Shown here in pieces: positions 1 to 8,667 of a stretch of 64,000 nucleotides of DNA. Source of the stretch: JASDSY01 sp041441465. Its GTDB lineage: Bacteria; Muiribacteriota; UBA9980. The notes beneath the pieces were generated by a model that did not search any database, was not told the origin of the DNA, and saw only the letters and a program-made list of their open reading frames with translations. The position numbers and the translations under genes are program-made. Position 1 is the first letter of the stretch; the number at the start of each line of letters is the position of its first letter. Location: positions 62,001 through 126,000 of the forward strand of contig JASDSY010000022.1 of NCBI GenBank assembly GCA_041441465.1, given 5' to 3'.

Positions 1-96
1 GTATTAAATTACAAGAATTTTGGTTTTAAAGCTTCGCTCATCAAACCGTATCAGCAAAAAGAACTTCAAAACATTTTAATTTCAATAGCGGGCTAG
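1..96 (+). CDS. C-terminal end of a receiver (REC) domain, cut by window edge
   Basis: A frame is open from base 1 for 31 codons and ends at a TAG (94-96). The peptide contains GFKASLIKP followed by an amphipathic closing helix. This is the end of a CheY-like receiver domain, where the conserved Lys-Pro pair sits in the loop after beta strand 5. It is the last domain of its protein, so the parent is either a response regulator or a hybrid sensor kinase. The stop lies 5 bases from the convergent stop of the sigma factor gene. Only about 31 residues are visible, so nothing can be said about the output or the input. Confidence 0.55.
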   Translation, partial: VLNYKNFGFKASLIKPYQQKELQNILISIAG

Positions 97-101
97 TATT
101 T

Positions 102-869
102 TTATTTTTTATTTCTGACATTGGCAAGTTTAGCCCGCAATTTTAATATCGCTTTCGTATGAAGCTGTGAAACACGCGAATCAGAAACATTTAATATCGC
201 GCCGATTTCCTTTAAAGTCATTTCTTCATAATAGTAAAGGGTTAATACGAGCTTTTCCCTTTCCGCAAGGGCGTTTATCGCTTTAGTTAAGAGCAGTTTC
301 ATTTCCTTCTGCTCTATTTTATTCTGCGGGTTATCATTATCGCTGGCCGGCACGCTGTCGCCGACAGTCACACCGTCTTCCTCAGAATATAAGAGATCGT
401 CAAGCGACATCACGAACGAGCCGCGGGTGTCGCGATAAATTTCGTATAATTCTTCAGTCGCGATTCCCATGTGCTTGGCGACTTCCTCATCAGAAGCCGG
501 ACGGCCGAGGAGGTTTTCGAGCTCTACAAATGATTTTTCAAGCTGGCGCGCTTTTTGTCTTACCGAACGCGGAGTCCAGTCGAGTTTGCGTAATTCATCC
601 AAAATAGCCCCGCGTACTCTGGTTTGCGCGTATGTTTTAAATTGTATTTTGCGGGACGGTTCGAATTTTTCTATGGCATCAATCAAGCCGAATATTCCAT
701 ATCCATATAAATCCTCGATATCGACATTAGGCGGCAGCCCCATCGCAATACGGCCGGCTATATACTTAACATACGGCGCATACTGCAAAATTATCTTTTC
801 TCTTAACAAAGGGTCGTGATTTAATTTATATTGAGACCATAAATCATAATCTTTATCCACTTCACACAT
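102..869 (-). CDS. Alternative RNA polymerase sigma factor, FliA/WhiG (sigma-28) family
   Basis: The 255-residue protein directs RNA polymerase to alternative promoters. Region 2 (about residues 25-95) contains the family pattern around DLYGYGIFGLIDAIEKF and RVRGAILDELRKLDW, followed by PRSVRQKAR at the start of region 3. Region 4 (about 190-245) has the helix-turn-helix MTLKEIGAILNVSDSRVSQL. Length is normal for FliA, SigD or WhiG (about 240-260). The start is ATG at 867-869, about 12 bases after a run of five G. No flagellar gene is in this window, so the regulon may be non-flagellar, as with WhiG. The gene is preceded by a perfect sigma-28 promoter, which suggests positive autoregulation. 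No anti-sigma gene is adjacent. Confidence 0.95.
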   Translation of the reverse strand: MCEVDKDYDLWSQYKLNHDPLLREKIILQYAPYVKYIAGRIAMGLPPNVDIEDLYGYGIFGLIDAIEKFEPSRKIQFKTYAQTRVRGAILDELRKLDWTPRSVRQKARQLEKSFVELENLLGRPASDEEVAKHMGIATEELYEIYRDTRGSFVMSLDDLLYSEEDGVTVGDSVPASDNDNPQNKIEQKEMKLLLTKAINALAEREKLVLTLYYYEEMTLKEIGAILNVSDSRVSQLHTKAILKLRAKLANVRNKK

Positions 870-932
870 TTAAACCACGCCCCCGTCATTATTTTTTATT
901 TTTATTTATATATTAAATATGGTTTAGATGAC

Positions 933-959
933 TTATCGGCTTTTTTCTTAATAATTTTA
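933..959 (-). promoter_or_regulatory. Exact sigma-28-type promoter upstream of the sigma factor gene
   Basis: Read on the minus strand, TAAA (956-959), 15 bases and GCCGATAA (933-940) match the sigma-28/FliA consensus TAAA-N15-GCCGATAA at all 12 fixed positions. The predicted transcription start near 926 would leave a leader of about 57 bases before the ATG. The same factor family is encoded immediately downstream, so the simplest inference is autoregulation. Confidence 0.75.
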
Positions 960-1005
960 ACTTAAATTTAATTGTACACACATTATATAAAAATTAACGA
1001 AGTTA

Positions 1006-1014
1006 TGCTATAAT
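1006..1014 (+). promoter_or_regulatory. Extended -10 promoter for the ankyrin gene
   Basis: TGCTATAAT is an extended -10 element (TGnTATAAT). No good -35 lies 16-18 bases upstream, which is acceptable for extended -10 promoters. The start codon is about 50 bases downstream. Confidence 0.45.
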
Positions 1015-1065
1015 ATTGAAAAAAGTTTAATCCACTAATATCATATCAAAATCGGAGTTGATACT

Positions 1066-2931
1066 ATGAAAAGGCATTACAGCCGTTTTTTTTATCCAAC
1101 AGTCATTACTATAATCTTAGCTTTTAACTTTAATATTTGCGCGGCCGGCGAAATTCATAAAGCCGTAAGCAGCGATAATATCGCCGAGATTTCAAGATTA
1201 TTAAAACAAAACCCGGCACTCGCATCGGAAAATGAAAATAATTATTCCAAAAACTTTCCTATACACAAGGTAAAATCCATAGAAGCCGCTAAAATCTTAA
1301 TTGATAATAAAGCCGACATCAATATCGGCGATAAAGACATGGAAACATTTTTACATTCATGTGAAACCGATGAGCTGGCGATTTTTTTTATCGATAACGG
1401 AGCCGACGTGAACGCTCGCGATAAGCGTGGCGATACGCCGTTATTCAATCAAGCCGCTCACGGACGAAAAAATATAGTCGAAGCGCTTTTAAAAAAAGGG
1501 GCCGATGTAAACGCAAAAAATAACGACGGCATTACTCCGTTATTCAGAGCAGCGCTTGCGGGCAATACGGAAATGGCGCAATTTTTAATTTCAAAGGGAG
1601 CGAACGTTAATGCCGGCGATAACAACGGCAGAACTCCGTTATACCTGGCTCGCGAGTCCAAAATGGCCGAATTGCTATTAAAAAATGGCGCCAATCCGAA
1701 AAACGAAACACTGAAATATTCAGACACACCGCTTCATAATTATGACATCAAGCCTGAAGTAATAGGCATACTGGCTAAAAACGGCGTCGATGTGAATGCA
1801 CGGAACAAGTTTGAAAAAACTCCGCTTGAAACAGTAAACAATGTCAAGGCAGCTGAAGCACTTATAAATAACGGCGCTGATATCAACGTGCGCGACAAAC
1901 TTTCAGGCGGCACGCTCCTTCATGACGTAAAAGCGCCGGAAATTGCCGAATTGCTGCTTGCTAAAGGCTTAAGCGTCAACAGCCGGGACAATAAAGGCAA
2001 CACGCCGCTTCACACAAACAGAAATATTAATGTGATAAAATTACTTATCGCACACGGCGCTGATATTAACGCGCAAAACAGCCGCGGCGAAACACCGCTG
2101 CATCATGCCGCCTCCGTATTTAACAGCGAAAAGCTGGAATTATTAATACAAAACGGTGCGAAAACAGATATACTCACCGAACGAAAAGAAAGCCCGCTTC
2201 ATTTTTCGGCGCCGTTCAAGGAGACGCTGGCAAACACAAAAATTCTGATAGAGAAAGGCGCCGACGTTAAAACCAGGGATATTAACGGCGATACGCCGCT
2301 TCATAAGGCGCGTGATATAGAGACGGCAAAATTATTGATATCCGGCGGTGCGAATGTAAACGAAAAAAATAAAAACGGAATAACGCCGATATTTTGGGCT
2401 CAAGATCCGGCCTATGCCGATTATCTGGTAAGCTGCGGCGCTAATCCTTTAGAATGCGGCAGCGACGGCACGACGCTCCTGCATTACTGCCGTAACGAGA
2501 AAATGGCCGACTGGTGCGTATCGAAGAAAATAGACGTCAATGCACTGGACAAGGAAGGGATAACGCCGCTTATTATGGCGGCCGCATGGAAAAAAGACGT
2601 ATGCGAAACCTTAATAAAAAAAGGCGCGGACACAAACGCTAAAAGCCGGCCGATCATAAATACAGGCAAAGTCATAAAATTAAAGCTTATGACAATGGAA
2701 ACGCCGCTGCACCAGGCTGTATATTCAGGAAAAAAAGCTATAGCAGAGCTTCTTATAGCGAACGGAGCGAATATTAACGCGCGTGACAGCAAGGGGAAAA
2801 CGCCGCTTCATTACGCGTATTCCGAAAAGCATAATGAAATTATAGATTTTCTTATATCTAAAGGAGCGGATATAAACGCCGTCGACATGGCCGGCAAAAA
2901 GCCTTCTGATTATAATGTGTTAGATAACTAA
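1066..2931 (+). CDS. Secreted ankyrin-repeat protein
   Basis: The 621-residue protein begins with a signal peptide (hydrophobic core about residues 10-24, probable cleavage after the Ala-Ala near 27). The rest is about 16 ankyrin repeats with the pattern xTPLHxA...A.LLIxxGADVNAR. There are two repeat lengths: a standard 33-residue form and a 30-residue form missing three residues between TPLH and the second helix. The interleaved short form is unusual. There is no enzymatic domain or C-terminal anchor, so it should be a periplasmic or exported protein-binding scaffold. The start ATG has GGAG 8-9 bases upstream. It precedes a pilin cluster but has its own promoter region, and the following genes have another, so it is not clearly in that operon. 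Confidence 0.9.
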   Translation: MKRHYSRFFYPTVITIILAFNFNICAAGEIHKAVSSDNIAEISRLLKQNPALASENENNYSKNFPIHKVKSIEAAKILIDNKADINIGDKDMETFLHSCETDELAIFFIDNGADVNARDKRGDTPLFNQAAHGRKNIVEALLKKGADVNAKNNDGITPLFRAALAGNTEMAQFLISKGANVNAGDNNGRTPLYLARESKMAELLLKNGANPKNETLKYSDTPLHNYDIKPEVIGILAKNGVDVNARNKFEKTPLETVNNVKAAEALINNGADINVRDKLSGGTLLHDVKAPEIAELLLAKGLSVNSRDNKGNTPLHTNRNINVIKLLIAHGADINAQNSRGETPLHHAASVFNSEKLELLIQNGAKTDILTERKESPLHFSAPFKETLANTKILIEKGADVKTRDINGDTPLHKARDIETAKLLISGGANVNEKNKNGITPIFWAQDPAYADYLVSCGANPLECGSDGTTLLHYCRNEKMADWCVSKKIDVNALDKEGITPLIMAAAWKKDVCETLIKKGADTNAKSRPIINTGKVIKLKLMTMETPLHQAVYSGKKAIAELLIANGANINARDSKGKTPLHYAYSEKHNEIIDFLISKGADINAVDMAGKKPSDYNVLDN

Positions 2932-2948
2932 GTATTCAAGCATATAAG

Positions 2949-2977
2949 TTGACTAATATCATTATTTTTTGTATAAT
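2949..2977 (+). promoter_or_regulatory. Sigma-70 promoter of the pilin-like cluster
   Basis: TTGACT (2949-2954), a 17-base spacer and TATAAT (2972-2977) are 5/6 and 6/6 to the housekeeping consensus. Transcription would start near 2984, so the downstream gene must start after that. This supports the ATG at 3020 over in-frame codons upstream. Confidence 0.7.
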
Positions 2978-3019
2978 CTTTCTAAAGCTTTTCCAAATAG
3001 AGTAAGCGAGGTTTTTGTT

Positions 3020-5047
3020 ATGATAAAAAAAATTAATGATATAAAAAATCATGAAACAATCAAAAAAAATTCAGGCTCGACTGTCATAATTACAATGTTT
3101 GTGATATTGTTTCTGATGATAATCGGGTTCTCGATGATATACATGATGAGAAACGAATCACAGCAGGCATTTAATTATGTCGAAGCAACCACGGCGCAAT
3201 ATCTTGCCGAGGCTGGGATTGAACAGGCGATGTATCTGCTTTTCAATAACGCGAATGATTTTACGCAGGACGCGATAAACCTCGGCTGGAATAAAAAATT
3301 CGCCACCGAAAAAGAATTCACGTTAAGTGTCCCCAAAAATTTCATAGATAATTTCGACGCACGCATTTCGGATTTAAACAAGACATTCGACAGTGAAGTT
3401 ACAACAAAAGTGCCGCGCGGCGAGGTGCTTTCTATAACCGTCTCATATAAGCTTTCGGAAGAACTCGATGAATTTAGAAAAATTGGCAATTTAACGATAG
3501 AATCAGTAGCCAAGTACAACAACATAAAAAGAAAAGTTCAGGTAGAAAAGGAAATCGCGCTTTTCAAGGACATTCCAATCCAGTATGATCACGCGCTTTT
3601 TGTCAATAATATGAAAAAAGAAAAACTTCCAAGCCGGCGCGCCAAGCTGAACTCAAAATGGTGGCAAAAGGCTGTAAATTTCTTCGCAGGCAAGTATGTG
3701 CCTCAGCAGTTTTTTGTAAACGGCAGGATTTTTTATCGAAACTGCGTTGTCGAGCTTAACAAGGAAGCGGACCCGACATTAAGCGGTATATTAGAAACAA
3801 AACCATCGATGATAGATAAGCTTGCAAGCACCAAAGTAGATCAATACGGCGGCAATACCGATCTTGGGTTATATCATAATTCATGGTTAAGCAGCCCTGT
3901 CGATGAAATAGACCACGGCCTTCTTGACGGCGGAAGCAGGGGCAATACCGACCTTACCGGGTTCGATCCTCTCAATTCGCTCGAAAAAATATTTAAAGCT
4001 ATAGGGTTCAAACCCAAAAAAGACACTCAGCCGAATCAAATGTACGGCAACATAACCAGGACATATAAGTATAACAATAAAATAAATGAAGAACCTTACC
4101 TTACGCCGCCTGCAGGCATATCCGATTATTGTTACCACGGCGCGGTTGAAAATGATCCTAATTTAAAGGCTATATATCCTGAAGATAAAATCATAGGCGT
4201 ACTTGACCAGGATGTTTATAAAAGAATAGCGTTCAGGCAGCGTACTCAGACCACGCCTGTAAAATATGAAATAGGCAATAAAACGGTAACGAATAACGTT
4301 GTAAAATATTACGGCTGGGGTCCGTGGCAGGCAGCTCCGCCGTCGTCAGGTTTTTTCGGAGCCATAAAGGACCTTTTCAAGATCAAAACGGGCAAGGAAG
4401 CGGCGCTCGCGTATCCCAAAAAATACGCCATACAGCTTAAAGGCTATGAATTCGTCGACGGCGACGTTCACATAGAAGGTTATTATCAAGGCCGCGGCGT
4501 AATAGTAGCCACCGGCAATATTTACATAGGCAACGAATTATTAAGGCACCGCCAGGACGATACGGGCATACCGTTCAATTACAAATATCCGGACGGCACA
4601 ACGCATGACGGAAGCGGCAATTCACTTCAGCTCGTGGCGCTCGGCACAAGGCCGTCATCTGACGGAAGCCCTTCCGGCAAGATAGTTTTCAGAACGACAA
4701 AGGACCCGAATTTTGCTGAAAGCAACGTATTCAAGGAAATATTCTCGATGTCAGATAAAAGCATGCAGATCCAGGCATTTATGTATGCAAAAAACGGCGT
4801 CGAAAGCCAATTCGGCGATGATTCGTGGTTCGGCAACTCTGAAAATAAGATGTTTACAACGGTTAATGGAAATCTCGTAGCGGAAAAACTTGACGTTACA
4901 GATCAGCAGCAATATTTACCGGACGAATTCTGGCTTTTAGAAGACCGCCGCTGGATTACGATGTATGACGAATTAAAAAATTCGAAAGACAAGATAGTGG
5001 TTGCGATAACGCCTAAAATCAAAAGATACTGGCAGGATAACGAATAA
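3020..5047 (+). CDS. PilX-like minor pilin / pilus assembly protein
   Basis: The 675-residue protein starts at ATG 3020 with GCGAGG 8 bases upstream; longer in-frame starts fall on or before the promoter. Residues about 17-70 form a PilX N-terminal-like segment: SGSTVIITMFVILF, a long hydrophobic helix, then a Glu/Gln-rich continuation ending in YLAEAGIEQA, typical of minor pilins carrying AEAG. There is no Glu at +5 after the Gly-Ser, as in the PilX and GspK groups. The remaining 600 residues are a large beta-rich extracellular part that I do not recognise, with short glycine- and aspartate-rich stretches. The next genes encode two more class III-signal proteins and a TPR protein, so it probably belongs to a type IV pilus or pseudopilus tip complex. 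Confidence 0.75.
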   Translation: MIKKINDIKNHETIKKNSGSTVIITMFVILFLMIIGFSMIYMMRNESQQAFNYVEATTAQYLAEAGIEQAMYLLFNNANDFTQDAINLGWNKKFATEKEFTLSVPKNFIDNFDARISDLNKTFDSEVTTKVPRGEVLSITVSYKLSEELDEFRKIGNLTIESVAKYNNIKRKVQVEKEIALFKDIPIQYDHALFVNNMKKEKLPSRRAKLNSKWWQKAVNFFAGKYVPQQFFVNGRIFYRNCVVELNKEADPTLSGILETKPSMIDKLASTKVDQYGGNTDLGLYHNSWLSSPVDEIDHGLLDGGSRGNTDLTGFDPLNSLEKIFKAIGFKPKKDTQPNQMYGNITRTYKYNNKINEEPYLTPPAGISDYCYHGAVENDPNLKAIYPEDKIIGVLDQDVYKRIAFRQRTQTTPVKYEIGNKTVTNNVVKYYGWGPWQAAPPSSGFFGAIKDLFKIKTGKEAALAYPKKYAIQLKGYEFVDGDVHIEGYYQGRGVIVATGNIYIGNELLRHRQDDTGIPFNYKYPDGTTHDGSGNSLQLVALGTRPSSDGSPSGKIVFRTTKDPNFAESNVFKEIFSMSDKSMQIQAFMYAKNGVESQFGDDSWFGNSENKMFTTVNGNLVAEKLDVTDQQQYLPDEFWLLEDRRWITMYDELKNSKDKIVVAITPKIKRYWQDNE

Positions 5048-5189
5048 TTTAACGGCCTGATAAAAAGATTGGATAAAAATTCACAATTAACGATAGTTAA
5101 TGCAATTTAAGAAAAAATAAACAGCAGAACCAAAACCAATTGGAAATCATCTAAAGTTTGAGAATAATAACAATGAATGGTGGCAGCTA

Positions 5190-5813
5190 ATGGAAAATAA
5201 ACCGGTTATATTTTTAATTTTAGTACTGGCAATAATGATATCGACGTACGCAATAATAAAAATATTTTCGCCTGCAAGGCAGCGCGGGCAATCCTCAACA
5301 AAAACAATGACCATTAAAGAAATTGAGGATTCGAAAGGCGAGAAGAAAGTAACAGCCGCTCCGGGAAGAAGTTACGGCAATTACCCGGCGCCGCGCATGG
5401 CCACTATGGCAGACCGTGAAAGATTCATAAGCGAATACATGAGCGAACGGCAGGAGCAGAACGAAATATTATCCAACTCCGACAAAGCAAGGGACAAATT
5501 TTTAAACGCCATGAACGGCCGGGCCGGCAAATTATTTAAAGACGCGCTTGACTTCGCAGCCAAGCAGGATTACGACAAATCAATAGAAGCTTTTTTACAG
5601 GCATTAAAAGAAGAGCCTAACAATATAACGGTAAGGCTTCTGGCATTTAAAAAACTAGCCGCGCTTTACAAACAAAAAAATGACGAAAAAAAATACCTGG
5701 TAGCGACATTTAAATATCTCGAAGTCCTTGAAAAAGTTGAAAAAAATCCGAATGAAGTCGATGAAATACTCAAATTAAAAAATGAAATTAAAGGGAAACT
5801 ATCTAATCAATAA
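5190..5813 (+). CDS. Membrane-anchored TPR-like protein of the pilin cluster
   Basis: The 207-residue protein has an N-terminal transmembrane helix (about residues 5-25) followed by a disordered, charged linker. A C-terminal helical region (about 115-200) contains a TPR-like pair: FAAKQDYDKSIEAFLQALKE, then NNITVRLLAFKKLAALYKQ. Topology is probably N-in with a periplasmic TPR domain, although the reverse cannot be excluded. It lies between pilin-like genes, 142 bases after one and 44 before the next, so it may be an assembly or alignment factor for the pilus. The ribosome site is weak (GGTGG). No closer family is recognised. Confidence 0.6.
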   Translation: MENKPVIFLILVLAIMISTYAIIKIFSPARQRGQSSTKTMTIKEIEDSKGEKKVTAAPGRSYGNYPAPRMATMADRERFISEYMSERQEQNEILSNSDKARDKFLNAMNGRAGKLFKDALDFAAKQDYDKSIEAFLQALKEEPNNITVRLLAFKKLAALYKQKNDEKKYLVATFKYLEVLEKVEKNPNEVDEILKLKNEIKGKLSNQ

Positions 5814-5857
5814 TCAAACAATTCCGTTATTATTTATTAATTTGCGGGGAAATTAAA

Positions 5858-6463
5858 GTGAAAAAAGGCAAAAATCTAAATTTTATAAAAAATTCAAAAA
5901 ATAAAAGCGGCGTCACACTCCTTGAGATACTTGTCGCCATAGCGATATTTTCATTTTCGATAATACCGATTATAATGATGTACCGCTATACGACGCAGGC
6001 CAATTTAAAGAGCGTCAATGCTCTCCACGCGGCCAATCTCGCTCTTCAAAAGATGGAAGAATATAAATTCGGCGGTGTAATGACGCCTATGAATCCCGCG
6101 GCGGAAGCTAAAAAATGGGGCGAATTCGAGAGGCTTTATGAACTGCTGAAAGAGGAAGCGAGCACAGGCGCGACGTGGTCGCCGCTTATCCCGAACTGGA
6201 AAGTTTACGAAAGATTCGAAGATTACGACTCAATAAGATATTTCCCGAATTTTAAAAGATATATCAGGATTTCGTTTTTCCCGACTGAAATGCCGTCGCC
6301 CAAAGATTATCCGGAAAACATACTTGCCCCTGAATATATGCGCCTTACTTCCAGGATACAAATTTTCATTAAAGTTACATGGGTAGAAAACCCTTCCGAT
6401 AAAAACAACGTATTAAAAGAAATGAACCACACTTTATACACGATAGTGACAAACAAGAAATAA
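5858..6463 (+). CDS. Type IV prepilin-like protein (PilV/GspI type)
   Basis: The 201-residue protein carries a class III signal: a basic leader of about 18 residues, then SGVTLLEILVAIAIFSFSII. Prepilin peptidase would cleave after the Gly, leaving VTLLE with the conserved Glu5. The hydrophobic N-helix and the pattern AANLALQKMEEYK are typical of PilV and GspI minor pseudopilins. GGGGA lies upstream of the GTGAAAAAA; the V/M start here is read as GTG at 5858. It is followed by another pseudopilin, and together with the upstream PilX-like gene it forms a minor-pilin set. No major pilin, ATPase or platform gene is adjacent. Confidence 0.85.
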   Translation: MKKGKNLNFIKNSKNKSGVTLLEILVAIAIFSFSIIPIIMMYRYTTQANLKSVNALHAANLALQKMEEYKFGGVMTPMNPAAEAKKWGEFERLYELLKEEASTGATWSPLIPNWKVYERFEDYDSIRYFPNFKRYIRISFFPTEMPSPKDYPENILAPEYMRLTSRIQIFIKVTWVENPSDKNNVLKEMNHTLYTIVTNKK

Positions 6464-6539
6464 GGCTGCGAGGTTTGGCCGAAAAATTCAAACTGAAATC
6501 TTTAAGGTAAGTAGCTATTAATTAAGGAGTCTTATATAT

Positions 6540-7346
6540 ATGTTCAAAAAAACAAAGAACTTAAAACCAGGGAATAAGGCATTCACTATCGTTGAAGTGC
6601 TTGTCACGCTCGCGATAAGCTCCCTGCTTTTGATATTTTTAATAAATTTTTTCAAGGAAGGACTTTTTCAAAACGAGTCAGCCGACGTAAAAGCCGACAA
6701 TCTCCGCGAAACAAGAATGTCGCTTCTTCATTTCGAAAAAGATATGCGCGAGGCGGCTGCCATATTAAATTTTGACGATAACGACAAATACACAAACGTC
6801 CAGATCAAAAAATATAAAGATGACGGAAAGACTTTTGAATATGTTATATATACGCTTTATAAAACCGAGCAGACAGTAGTCACGGAAAAACTGCCATTTT
6901 CATTATGCCGTAACGTAATCGCGGAGGCGCCAAAAGCGACAGATGTCGCGATAAAACCTATTATCAAAGGCGTCGAAAAAAGCCTAGGCCAGGTCGGCCT
7001 CGTACAGAGCGCAAAAGACTCTAACGGCAACGAAATTTTTACCGAAATTGCAGCCTACAACATGCATTATGACCCGTCATACATCAATAATCCATATCTT
7101 TCCACCGCCGATAAAGAAAAAGAACGCGCGCGCGCAAGGTATATGGGACGCTATAACAATAACATGGTCGGCTTTACAGAAAAATCAAAAATTGTAGGGT
7201 TCGAAATAACCGTCATAACAAATGACCAGCAAAAAATAGTAAACGTTTACAGGAGTTTCATATTTCCAAGAAAGCCGTTTTACGACGTCCTGACCAATCT
7301 CGAAGACAATCCTATCGGCCCGACGTCAACCACAACGGCAAATTAG
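6540..7346 (+). CDS. Type IV prepilin-like protein (PilW/GspJ type) with Ala at -1
   Basis: The 268-residue protein has a basic leader and the pilin core FTIVEVLVTLAISSLLLIF, followed by a long helix containing LRETRMSLLHFEKDMREA, the PilW/GspJ pattern. The residue before the core Phe is Ala (GNKAF) rather than the usual Gly, while Glu5 is kept. AAGGAG lies upstream of the ATG, which follows a TA-rich stretch. It is the last gene of the cluster. The next gene is convergent, only 9 bases away, with no obvious terminator between them. Confidence 0.8.
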   Translation: MFKKTKNLKPGNKAFTIVEVLVTLAISSLLLIFLINFFKEGLFQNESADVKADNLRETRMSLLHFEKDMREAAAILNFDDNDKYTNVQIKKYKDDGKTFEYVIYTLYKTEQTVVTEKLPFSLCRNVIAEAPKATDVAIKPIIKGVEKSLGQVGLVQSAKDSNGNEIFTEIAAYNMHYDPSYINNPYLSTADKEKERARARYMGRYNNNMVGFTEKSKIVGFEITVITNDQQKIVNVYRSFIFPRKPFYDVLTNLEDNPIGPTSTTTAN

Positions 7347-7355
7347 TTTTCAATT

Positions 7356-8603
7356 CTAATAATTCTGATCAAGATTTTTCAATTCTTCATTTTTCGCGAC
7401 CTCAGTCAGAGCGTTAACTGTGTCCGCGTCAAAAAGTATTTTTTTCTGCACGTTGAGGTAATCGAGCGCCTGCTGCTTTGAAATAAAAGCCTGGTAGCGT
7501 CTTCCGGAAGTCATAGCGTCGTAAACATCCGCGACCATTACAATTCTTGCAAGAAACGGAATATCTTCAGCAGGCAGGCCGTAAGGATAACCTGAACCGT
7601 TAAGACGCTCATGATGATAACCGGCAATTTCGACTATATCCCTGAATGCCTTCATATTTTTCAATATTTCCATCGTCAGGACTGGATGGCCTTTTACCAT
7701 GTGCATTTCGAAGGTCGTAAGATTTGACGATTTATTTAATATCGTACGCGGAATAGCGGCTTTACCAATATCATGCATAAAGCCTGCCATTTTCACTTTC
7801 AACTTGTCTTTCGGGTGCAAATTCAAATATTCCGCAATCCTCGTGCAGTAAAAAGCCACACGGCCGGAATGGCCGAGAGTTTCTTCGTGCTTGGCGTCGA
7901 TTATAAGCGCGAACATCTCGGTTATTTTTTCAAGGAGATCATTTTCAAGGTACATTTTGTAATTAGGCATTTCGCTCAAAATCTGATTGGTTATCTGCGG
8001 AATCTGGGCTTCCAATTCTATTTTATTGAAGAAATCGTCGTTTTCCATTGTCTCAAGAAACAGTTCAACCATTTCCCTGGAATATTCGGTATTTATGTTC
8101 TGCCTGATCAGATTATAAATAGTAGCTTTAGGCAGGCGCGGTATCGCGCGCAGCGCTTTATCAAAATCATCGGCTATTTTTATAATCTGCGAGCACAAAG
8201 GTATTTCATTGCCCGAAAGGCCGTCAGGAAATCCTGTGCCGTCGTATTTTTCGTGGTGATGTTTCGCGAAATCTGCGATATCATGCACTTCACCGGGCAG
8301 CTCGTTTTTTATTATATCGTACGAACGGATCGTATGGTGCTTTATTTTAGCCTTTTCCAGAACGGACAGCGAATCGGACGTAGAAATCATAAAATCGTTA
8401 AAACCGTAAGCGCCTATATCGTGCAGCAATCCGGTCCAGAATATTTTCAAGCTGTCTGGAGAATTAAGCTTTTTTACCATCATGTAAGCTACGACGGCCA
8501 CACGCCAGCTATGATAATCATCACGATTTTCATCGAGGTCAAGCACTTTTGCAAGCTGCATGAAACATTCCGTATACGATATGGCGTCCGTGATATTTAT
8601 CAT
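7356..8603 (-). CDS. Tandem HD-GYP protein (probable cyclic-di-GMP phosphodiesterase)
   Basis: The 415-residue protein has two HD-GYP domains and no sensor domain. The first (about residues 20-170) has HDIGAYG and HHHEKYDGTGFP, where GYP is GFP. The second (about 225-400) has HDIGKAAIP and HHERLNGSGYP with DVYDAMTSGRRY, which is canonical. The second copy should hydrolyse cyclic di-GMP (or a related dinucleotide); the first may be active or regulatory. The start ATG has GGAGG 7-8 bases upstream. It lies 64 bases behind uvrB on the same strand with only a weak hairpin between, so it may be co-transcribed. Neighbouring pilin genes make control of motility or attachment plausible, by inference only. 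Confidence 0.9.
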   Translation of the reverse strand: MINITDAISYTECFMQLAKVLDLDENRDDYHSWRVAVVAYMMVKKLNSPDSLKIFWTGLLHDIGAYGFNDFMISTSDSLSVLEKAKIKHHTIRSYDIIKNELPGEVHDIADFAKHHHEKYDGTGFPDGLSGNEIPLCSQIIKIADDFDKALRAIPRLPKATIYNLIRQNINTEYSREMVELFLETMENDDFFNKIELEAQIPQITNQILSEMPNYKMYLENDLLEKITEMFALIIDAKHEETLGHSGRVAFYCTRIAEYLNLHPKDKLKVKMAGFMHDIGKAAIPRTILNKSSNLTTFEMHMVKGHPVLTMEILKNMKAFRDIVEIAGYHHERLNGSGYPYGLPAEDIPFLARIVMVADVYDAMTSGRRYQAFISKQQALDYLNVQKKILFDADTVNALTEVAKNEELKNLDQNY

Positions 8604-8667
8604 TATAAGCCTCCGTAAAATAATTCAAAAAACCAATTTGCCGGTTGTTTTTAAGGTCGATTTAAAG

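Noticed and set aside
3959..3970. GGGTTCGATCC-like stretch resembling a tRNA T-loop
   Set aside because: It lies inside a coding frame and no acceptor or anticodon stem can be formed around it.
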